A DNA stretch of 64,000 nucleotides from Phlyctochytrium arcticum (taxonomy: Eukaryota; Chytridiomycota; Chytridiomycetes; Chytridiales; Chytridiaceae), in the NCBI GenBank assembly GCA_025602905.1, contig JAHLKI010000007.1, forward strand, positions 930,001-994,000. Reading direction: 5' to 3'. Below are positions 56,485-64,000 of this stretch, piece by piece. The notes under the pieces are model-generated. The model worked only from the letters and a program-made list of their open reading frames with translations, had not been told where the DNA came from and did not search any database. Made by a program: the position numbers and the translations under genes. Position 1 is the first letter of the stretch. Each line of letters starts with the position of its first letter.

Positions 56485-59400
56485 TTAGAACAAAGGTTCA
56501 GTTTGTCTATTATCGGGTAACAGTTTTCTTTTGTCTTGACGAAAACTGAGTCCCTTTTTTTCTTGAGTGTAACGATAAAGAAGACTATCATAGACCCTGA
56601 ACCCCGCATTTTTAGTTTCTATGGTAAGGTCTTCATCCTTGTTGTCGTACACTTTCATAAAATTCGCATAATTCAGTATGTCAACGTTCTGTTTTTTGTT
56701 TGACCCCTTGCAACTCATCTTGTCCTTTTTTTCTCCAACTGCAAAATACATTTTCGGCGCTAAAGCAATCATAGCCGAACCAATCCATTCGTCTTTGAAC
56801 AATCCTGGAGTTCTTTCATCGTATGCGTTGGTTACCAGCCAATCTTGTTTTACACATTCGTATTCATCTTCTAAATCTGGTCGCACCAAATCGTCCAGAT
56901 TTTTGCCGGCTAACGCCATGTAGAAAGAATCGGTATCCATCCATTGTAATTGGAAATACTCACGGGGAATGAACTTGTCCAGAAAGTCGTAGTAAAACTG
57001 TAGCATTCGCAACTTTGCATATCCGTAGACCATCAGCCCAATTTGAAATGGTAAACCTTGTCGATATTTCTTTTTGGAAAACTCCATCTCACACATCTTA
57101 TTTAGCGGAGTTAATCGCTGATAGTTATTCTTTCGAACGTACCGAGGAATATTTTTATCCGCTACGATTTTAATATCGATATGTTTTTCAAAATTTGTAA
57201 TGGTTTTTCCATATGAACTATTGAGAACCAATTTGGCACCTGCTGCCTTGATGGCGTACTCTGGTTTTTCGTCACCCTTTCTTCGTTCATTGACAAAATA
57301 ATCCACAAACCAATCAAAGCAAACTGTTCCAGCCTCATAGAAAATCGTAGTGTGAATTTTGTCGACAAATAATCCATGTTGTACGTACCATTTGAATAGA
57401 GGAGTAGGAATCCATAAATTGGTAGCGCAAGTTGTACCAATCAATTTGTGACTTTCTTTACCCTTATCGTCTTTGACCATAGCATTATGGAAAATCGGCG
57501 AGAATTCACTGAATTTGTGCTTAAGGTGTTCAGGGGTGGAAAGGTCACACTTCACAAAGCCAAACAAGTTTTCGGACATGATACTTTTGAAGGTTGCTGC
57601 ACAATCAGGATTTCTGTCGACCTCATATTCCCCTACGGGCATTCTTTGCTTGATTCCCCAAGGATAGAGCGAATTTAAGATTGTCAGTATCACGAACGGT
57701 TGTTTCTCCGACCTTGGCGTAATGGCAGAATACAATCGATGGACCACCTTGCATGGCACCCTTGTAAAAGTCCTGGTAAACATCAGCATCTTCTTCTTTC
57801 CACAATGCAAATGAATGCGGAACTTGTGTTTCGGGTTGATTAGGCAGTCCATTAAAGAGAATAAGGTTTGCAGCCCCAGGAAGAGAGATGCAATCTTTGT
57901 GAATATCAACGCCCATTTCGTGGAAGTAGGCATGATGCTTGAATATTGCCTCACACATGGGCACAACGTCAACGTTGTTGTATATCCGTAAATGGTCAAG
58001 GATTGTGACAATCGTTTCCTCCATAGCCTCTGGAGCCTCCGCAAGAATTTCTCAATCTTTCAAAGTCCGCCTCTGAAATAGTAACTTGTCCAGACAAATC
58101 TGTGTACCAATCCCGGGCGATGTCTTTAATGGGAATGGCTCGAAAAAAGTTCAGCGACTCCCCCATTCTGCCAAAGTTCTTTATATTCAGGATTTTGCGC
58201 GATAAACTTGTTCAAATCACTTGTCAATCCATGAGGAAAGTTCATTTTCTGGAGAGAGCAATCATACATTTTGATGAATTTGTCCAGCGATGCCCCTGGG
58301 TCCAGGAATGCCTTGATGTCTTTGAAATGAAAGTTGCCATTGTTAAGTGACCGGTAAGAGTTTCCCGACTTGATAATGCCTGTAATGGTAGAGATTTGGT
58401 TTCCTTTTGCCTTTTCGGCTTCCAACCACTCACAAACCCATACTTCCTGAACAGTCCATCCCAAGTTCTCCAATTGAGTTTTCCTCCATTGTGTTCTGCG
58501 ATGCAACTCGCCAAAAGTAACATCTCCATATCGTTGGTTGATGTCTTCAGGTTTGTAACATTTGGGACATCCGTGCCAATAACATCCTTGAACTTCAATA
58601 ATCAAGTGTTCATCGGGAATTGCAAAATCTGGCTCAACGGGTTTGCTACTTCCTATGTTGATTGATATTTTTGCAGCACCGCAACGTACTTTATCCTTTC
58701 CATGAGTACGAAACACCTCCTTCTCGTATGCCTTTTCAACTTTGGACATCAATCCCCGAGGTTTGGCAAATTCTTGTAAAGCGTTAGCAAGATGGTGTTT
58801 GAGAACGTTCATGTCGAACGACGACGAATTGAACCCATAAACAGGCACCTCTTCAATCCAATCAATCAAACGTGAACAAAGTCGCCCCTTTCCTTTATCA
58901 TCGATATCCGGATGGTTGTGAATAGACTTGAAAACTTGTTCAAAATCCTGATAAATCGTCGACAGCGGCTCTTCACGAGAATAAGTCATAAGGTGAATCG
59001 CTTTTTGGAGAACCTCCTGTGTGGACAGTGTCCTTCCCAGTTCATCGGCAATTGAAACAAACGCAGGTTCACCAATGACGCCTTTAAAGCAAGTTGTGAA
59101 TGAAATTGACATAAGTTCCAATTGCGCATCTATTATCAGTTTTTCACCGTTGACAGGCGTTTTAAAATCTTGCAAGTTGTAAGTTTCAGTATCAAAACCA
59201 ATAAAAAAGGGGTAATCCGTGTAGGGAATCTGAATACCCAAGTTTCTTAGTTCTCTCAAGACAGGCGTGCAAGTCGCATAGAAACCACCTGGAAATTCAA
59301 TTCGCGATTGAAGAGAGCATTCTTTGTAATGTCGCATCAAGTTTCTAGAGTCCTCAAAGATGGCATCGCAGGAATCACAAATATAGGAATTGGCAAAGAC

Positions 59401-60536
59401 ATTCTTCTTGGTAATGAACGAAAAGTGGTGTTCACCTGCTTCATTCGTATATAAATTCACGTTGATTTCAACGCCATCTTTTCGCTCTGGAGTTCGAAGC
59501 AGTCGACAGGTTCTATTTTCGTAAGTTCGTAAACATTGATGCGACAATCAAAAGTGGCTTCCACCTTTGGAATATCGTCATATTGAAATCCCGCGTACCC
59601 TTCGTCAAATTTCTTCTTTTTGTAAAGGGCACACCAAAGCGTTTTTGCCTTTGCTGTGTACCGGTCAAAATCCTTACTTTTGGAGGTATCCAAACAAGCA
59701 GCCAAACAAGCCCAAAAGCATAAGTTGTGTGGAATTTTCTTGAATGAAGCGACTGATTTACTTTCCAGAATGAATTTTGGTAGTTCAATGTTTGCTCCAA
59801 GACGAAAATCAAGATTCGTTCGATAAACATATACATCATGCAGTTTCACAAATGTCCATTTAGTATCGGGTCTGGGAATTTTGTCAGATAGATTTTTGAT
59901 GTACTCTAATAGTTTTTCAGTAGCAGCGTAAAACCCGGCAAGGTCTTTTACGACAACAGGATTTTTGAACACTTCCACGTTAGAATTGGGATGATAAATC
60001 TTGTATTGATTGTTCTGGTCGGCAGGCTGAATGTTCTTTAGCATGTAGGCAAACGAAAAGTTTACTTTGTACGCCATGGTGCTAGAGTCGTGAACACCGG
60101 CTTTGATACGTTTGACAATGTCAGCCTCGTTCAAGTACGGAAATTCGAAGATGTTGAATCCCTTATTTGCCAGTCGACGGTTAAGGACGGATTCCTTTTC
60201 CTTTCGATAGGCAGTCAAAGCAGCCATTTTCCGTAAAGCCTCTTGAGCATGCTCGGCATTGTAAATTTGTCGCGCCATTAGTCGAGCATCCGGCAAGTTT
60301 TGCGGTTGCTGCTGCGGTTGCGTTTGCTGCTGTTCCTGTTGTAGCGGTTGGGAAGCCGGTGCAGATTTTCTCTTCTTTCCGGCTGGTTTCACATAGTCTC
60401 GCAAAGCAATCAAAGCAGGTGCATTGCGAACTCCTGCAGGGTTTGCACTTTCACGGATGCGTTTTCTGACATTGCGAAAGGTTCTAGTGCCTTCTTCAAT
60501 CTGCCGATTGGTGAATGGATTAATATACTTGACCAT
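56485..60536 (-). pseudogene. Protein-primed family-B DNA polymerase of the Polinton, frame broken
   Basis: From ATG 60536 to the stop at 56485, about 1,350 codons across four frame changes (near 59490, 58140, 58030 and 57660). The start has the virus-type motif INPFTNRQIEEGTRTF; a Gln-rich linker follows, then LPKFILESKSVASFKKIPHN and NLCFWACLAACLD. The exonuclease shows Exo I (FIGFDTETY) and Exo II (YGFNSSSFDMNVLK). Between Exo II and the Exo III side (FKDIKAFLDPGASLDKFIK) sits an endonuclease-like insert (EVQGCYWHGCPKC ... GWTVQEVWVCEW). The polymerase part has the SLYP box of motif A (NSLYPWGIKQRMPVGE), motif B (KLVLNSSYGKTITNF) and motif C (QWMDTDSFYMAL). All catalytic boxes survive but the breaks should prevent a full product. 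Confidence 0.85.
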
Positions 60537-60733
60537 CGTTGTAATTGCACAAGGTTTATCCTTTGTACAAGTTACCTTGTTATATAGTATTATTTTTACC
60601 CGCAGCGTACACAGACGATTACGATGTGTGAGAAAATTCTTACGGGTCATGAATAATCTTACGTAACAGCCCAAATCCGCGATACCCTCCATAGCCTCCG
60701 GAGCCTTCGGAGGGTTGGAAGAATTGGTTGCAT

Positions 60734-61769
60734 TCAAGCACCGTCAGCATATCGGCGATTCGGAATAGTAGTTCGTTTTGCAGGGGCAAAAACCACATCT
60801 GCAGCACGTAGAGTAGCAAATTCTTTTACCCCTGCTGGGGTTCTTTCAATAAATTGTACTTTGAGTAACTGATAAGGCTTGTATGTTTTCTTTTGCAATT
60901 CTCCAGTGAGGGAGTATAGTTCAAAAGCATAGCCAGTGATTCCGCCAATTATGTATGTCTCTTTACTGTACCGTGGAATATATCCCTTGGAAAAAACATT
61001 TCGTTCTAGTTGAACTCGCACAATGTCACCTATTTGCAAAGACTCGAATCTGTCTAGCGCGCTGTCACTTTGTTCCATACTGTCCGTGATGTCTCCATTC
61101 TTGACATTCGCCGGTTTTCTGTCAATTGTACTATGAACTTGATTGTTGTAATTTTTAACAAAAAGGGGTAAGGAATTAACATAACCTTATTGATTTGTTG
61201 CGGTGAAAAACCGGGCAAGATATGTTTTCAAGGTACGATTAAAACGTTCAATAATTCCTAAACGATTATGGTCTCCTGCCTGTGCCGAGAACTGATTGAC
61301 ATTGTACTTATTCAACACCTTCTTCATCTCAACGTTAAGAAACTCGGGTCCCGCATCCGTGGTAAGATTTTTGGGAATCCGACCTTTTTTGAAAAGTTCT
61401 TCAAACGCTGTGGCGACGGCTTTTCCAGTCTTGTTCTTTAAACTAATGCAAAAAGCAAATCGACTATAGACATCCACAATCGTTAGAATATACCGATACC
61501 CATTGTTACTTTTGGCTACTGTCGGTAAGTCTATCAAGTCCGCTTGCCAAATACCATCCAAGGCAGGACTTACAATATGGAGAAAGTCCTTTTCCTTTCG
61601 CGGTTGAGTATGTAACTGTGCCACCTGCTGCTTTCCCACAAATCTTTGCACATCTTTCAATTTAACGGAAAGTCCTCTCTCTTTAGCAATCTGGAAGAGT
61701 CGGTGGGCAGACACGAATCCGGTTTCTGGTTCGTAGTATAAATCTTTAAGTTTAGCATCCACGTTCATA
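60734..61769 (-). pseudogene. Polinton integrase (DDE), interrupted by one in-frame TAA
   Basis: The reading frame from ATG 61769 is uninterrupted to a TAA at 61189-61187 and, in the same frame, open again to the stop at 60734. The first part carries the Polinton N-terminal region (YEPETGFVSAHRLFQIAKER) and the RNase H fold with DDE: Asp in WQADLIDLP, Asp in LTTDAGPEFLN and Glu in GIIERFNRTLKTYLARF. After the TAA the sequence goes on as an integrase should (LPLFVKNYNNQVHSTIDRKP) and ends with an SH3-like C-terminal domain (LQIGDIVRVQLERNVFSKGY). So a single stop separates catalytic core from C-terminal DNA-binding domain. Either a nonsense mutation or translational read-through is possible; the C-terminal part also has its own ATG at 61078. 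Confidence 0.8.
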
Positions 61770-61923
61770 GTTATTATAACTCTTACCTTGAGAAGAAAAG
61801 AATAATTCTGATTGGTTCTGCTCGTTGATTGGTTCATCCTGTTACGGTAAAGGTTACGCAAAGGTGCCACCTGATGTTACACAGGGGCCAAAATTCCATA
61901 TTCTTGCCTTATAACCCTCCTTC

Positions 61924-61931
61924 TATAAAAG
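61924..61931 (+). promoter_or_regulatory. TATA box upstream of the Polinton forward ORF
   Basis: TATAAAAG, 64 bases before the ATG at 61995, a good distance for a core promoter with a short leader. Confidence 0.6.
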
Positions 61932-61994
61932 CGAGGTGGTCAACCTCTCTCCTCCCCCCTTCATATTGACCCAAATTCCTCTTTGCTTGTAACA

Positions 61995-62654
61995 ATGGCT
62001 GGCCCCAAAGCATCTTCTCGCAAAACCCGTTTCCTCAATCTCCGAAACTCGGATGCCATGGCATTTTTAAGTGGTTCTGGACTAAATCGTATGTCGCTCG
62101 TAGACGCAACCGATTCCGTAAAATTTCCATATACCGAAAGCGAGTATATCGATATGTTACCTGAATTCGTGCATTTCTTCAAATCGTTGGATGAAATTAT
62201 AAGTCGAATTTCCGCTAATGTTATTGACGCTTCCCGAAACTTGGATTTCTCGGTGCAACGCCAGCGGATTCCCGCCGAACAATTCGTGTGCTTCATGGGT
62301 TCAGAAGAGTTTGCGCAACTTAATCGATTCTGTCCAGAGATTGCCGGAGAGATTTGTCAACGACTTACACCGTACGTGCAAGGATATCGTCCCGTTGAAT
62401 TAGACCCTTCCATCGCTCCACTTGCTGTTCCTCGTTCTCTTTTTCCGGAACAACAGGAACCCTTACTTGCTATCGAGGCACCAAAGCAGAAAAGGAAGTA
62501 TAACATCAAGAAAAAAGATGCCAATGAACCTCCTCGTCAGAAAAGAAAGTACACGCGAAAGGCTAAAGTCGCCGAAGCCTCCGAAGCCTCTGGAGAGTTA
62601 CCGCCGGTGCAAAACCTTTCTGAAGAATTCGTCGAAGATTCGGAGGAAAATTAA
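61995..62654 (+). CDS. Polinton accessory protein with basic KRKYxxK repeats
   Basis: 219 codons from ATG 61995, the first ATG after the TATA box. The N-terminal two thirds look like a compact helical domain (DSVKFPYTESEYIDMLPEFV, EIISRISANVIDASRNLDF, PYVQGYRPVELDPSIAP). The last third has two basic repeats (KQKRKYNIKKK and RQKRKYTRKAK) that resemble AT-hook or nuclear-targeting segments, and an acidic end (EEFVEDSEEN). I do not recognise a family. The arrangement suggests a DNA-binding protein, perhaps structural or regulatory. It is transcribed away from the integrase. Confidence 0.6.
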   Translation: MAGPKASSRKTRFLNLRNSDAMAFLSGSGLNRMSLVDATDSVKFPYTESEYIDMLPEFVHFFKSLDEIISRISANVIDASRNLDFSVQRQRIPAEQFVCFMGSEEFAQLNRFCPEIAGEICQRLTPYVQGYRPVELDPSIAPLAVPRSLFPEQQEPLLAIEAPKQKRKYNIKKKDANEPPRQKRKYTRKAKVAEASEASGELPPVQNLSEEFVEDSEEN

Positions 62655-62796
62655 GACCGCAATTACCGCACTTTGTTCATAGCATTGTTTTTAGTATAGT
62701 CGTTGTTAGCAAAAGTTTGTTAAAATCTCATAGCACCGTATGTGGTATAGTTTCTCCATTGGTTAAAAAATATATGCGGTCATAAAATCTTTAAGG

Positions 62797-63093
62797 TCAC
62801 TGTCCAAAGGATGATACGTGCGCTGCAAACTTATCACCCTTGGTGTGTATATCTTCAATTTTACGCAATCCTAAATCAGCAAAATCGCTGGCTTCTTGAA
62901 CTTTTCCCTTGATTTTGTCATTAAACAGGGTATCTTGCTGAACTCCTTTGTTTACATGTTGAATAAACCTGTTGGCTTTTCCAGCCGTTTTAATTGCATC
63001 ACCAAAAAAAGTTCGTGCTTTCTGTACATTCTGGGGTAGGTTTTTGTAAAATGTATTTGCTTTTGTTCTTACTTTCTGAAAGAAATTTGACAT
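62797..63093 (-). CDS. Small helical Polinton protein, unknown
   Basis: 98 codons, ATG at 63093, no frame defects. Lys/Phe/Asn-rich, predicted amphipathic helices (NVQKARTFFGDAIKTAGKAN, KVQEASDFADLGLRKIED). Position beside the structural-gene side and size resemble the short PX/PY-type proteins described in Polintons, but without sequence identity that I can show. A TATAAAC on the reverse strand (about 63119-63125) lies some 30 bp upstream of the ATG, very close to the divergent ORF at 63142. Confidence 0.55.
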   Translation of the reverse strand: MSNFFQKVRTKANTFYKNLPQNVQKARTFFGDAIKTAGKANRFIQHVNKGVQQDTLFNDKIKGKVQEASDFADLGLRKIEDIHTKGDKFAAHVSSFGQ

Positions 63094-63141
63094 GATTTCT
63101 TTTCTAGGTTTCTTATAAGCAGTTTATAGAAAAAAACCCAA

Positions 63142-64000
63142 ATGACGGCTGTTTTTAATGAAAGTTTGGCACTACCGACAAAGAGTCCATTGACCTCGTA
63201 TGAACCATCCATTCCCAATATCCAATCGCGCCAGTATGGATTTATTGCGTCGAAACCTGGCGAAACTTACAATCGGCAAATGCGCGAACCTTTTTTATAC
63301 CGAAAGGACAAGTTACTTCAGTAACGACAGATTTAAAGTATGTGCAAAATCCCAGGTTCACTGAACTAGAATATGTGACCAAAGTTGAAAAGGATGCTGT
63401 AGAAGCGTTTTTGGCTGTGGAGAAGGAGAAGGCTCATCAATTATACTTTGACGAACTGGATGAAGGCAATCTGTTGCCAAGGAGAAATAGGAAAATCGTG
63501 ATGCCTAGGTCAATTGGAGTTCAAACAAATTCTGACGGGACTGCAAATATATATCATCAGCCGGGCTACATCCGGCAACAAACTAATCAACAACTTGGAG
63601 ACCAAACAAAGGTTGTTGAACGTCCTACTGATTCTCGAAATCCTGATAAAGCCAATGTGGTGGAAAAGAACACTATTTTAGGTCAGAATCATACAGTCAA
63701 CTTGACCGACAAAGGAGCACAAACATCAACCGAAGTCGGGAGAATAGGTTCTACAAACAAGGTCGAAATCAAAAGTACAGATATCAGTCCTATTCAATTT
63801 CCGGCGGACAGCATGACAAAGGATTTTAGATATTCGCCCTTGAGAGACGTCAAGTATCCGTCTCCTACTGAATTCAAAATATTGAGCCCACAGAGTGATA
63901 AGTTTTTCTCTCCGTTGGAAGAAAGTAAGGATGAACTCGCATCAACTCCATACGAACCACCAAGTAAGCCCGAAAGTCGCAGTATTGGGACGTCTAACAC
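63142..64000 (+). CDS. Polinton ORF with -1 continuation at a slippery heptamer, partial at window end
   Basis: From ATG 63142 the zero frame runs 60 codons to TAA 63322. At 63291-63297 the zero frame reads CCT TTT TTA, i.e. the heptamer T TTT TTA in the correct register. The -1 frame opens exactly there (ATA CCG AAA at 63297) and stays open for 234 codons to the end of the window. It reads protein-like sequence (TELEYVTKVEKDAVEAFLAV, DELDEGNLLPRRN) that is Ser/Thr/Pro/Asn-rich later (SPLRDVKYPSPTEFKILSPQ). Function unknown; a structural or tail-like protein is conceivable. A one-base loss in the T run would give the same picture, so the frameshift may be a mutation. Confidence 0.5.

Larger units (their letters stand above)
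56485..64000. mobile_element. Polinton/Maverick-type element, right part outside the window
   Basis: The set of a protein-primed family-B DNA polymerase, a retroviral-type DDE integrase and small divergent ORFs defines Polintons (Mavericks). Present here: polymerase (60536-56485, reverse), integrase (61769-60734, reverse), a basic forward ORF (61995-62654), a small reverse ORF (63093-62797) and a forward ORF from 63142 to the end. Capsid proteins, packaging ATPase and protease are not seen and would lie to the right if the element is complete. Base composition is more A/T-rich than in flanking genes and no introns are needed, both expected for a virus-like element. Broken frames in polymerase and integrase suggest the copy is not autonomous. 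Confidence 0.85.

Overview
The window looks like nuclear DNA of a zoosporic (chytrid-like) fungus. Coding regions are split by short GT-AG introns, mostly 50-80 bp, and the conserved genes include two that point to a motile, centriole-bearing cell: CFAP299 and a calcyphosin-like EF-hand protein. An SFI1-like centrin-binding protein, a PUS10 and a CRN (Crinkler) protein fit an early-diverging flagellated fungus better than a yeast or mould. All exon boundaries were deduced by eye from splice signals, reading phase and family similarity.

Layout. 1-9,600: a truncated secreted-protein gene, twinfilin, CFAP299, UTP7/WDR46, an unrecognised two-pass membrane protein and a small Ser/Thr-rich protein. 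9,600-18,730: repeats and poly(G) tracts, a GRAM/VASt sterol-transfer protein, a calcyphosin-like protein and a securin-like protein. 18,730-24,790: a gene-poor stretch of duplications and decayed retroelement pieces (zinc-knuckle gag-like, RT and RNase H fragments). 24,790-31,300: NFS1, PRMT1 and MTHFR, all apparently intact. 31,300-43,210: a second repeat island with a broken coiled-coil/membrane ORF, an orphan three-exon gene, a frameshifted Helitron Rep fragment, a 562-bp tandem duplication, an AN1 zinc-finger gene, and a complete Mutator-like element with 79-bp perfect terminal inverted repeats and a 9-bp target duplication. 43,860-53,320: UBL3-like, COA4, SFI1-like and PUS10. 54,410-56,240: a CRN protein with a ubiquitin-like header and a P-loop domain. 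56,485-64,000: part of a Polinton/Maverick-type element (protein-primed family-B DNA polymerase, retroviral-type integrase and small accessory ORFs) that runs off the window.

How genes relate. The housekeeping genes belong to unrelated pathways: actin capping, ribosome biogenesis, Fe-S supply, one-carbon metabolism, arginine methylation, tRNA pseudouridylation, complex IV assembly and mitosis. They are packed with divergent or convergent spacing of a few hundred bases. The most interesting part is the right end, where a CRN gene abuts a Polinton. That element has a frame-broken polymerase with an endonuclease-like insert, an integrase cut by one in-frame stop, and an ORF whose -1 continuation begins exactly at a U UUU UUA slippery heptamer.
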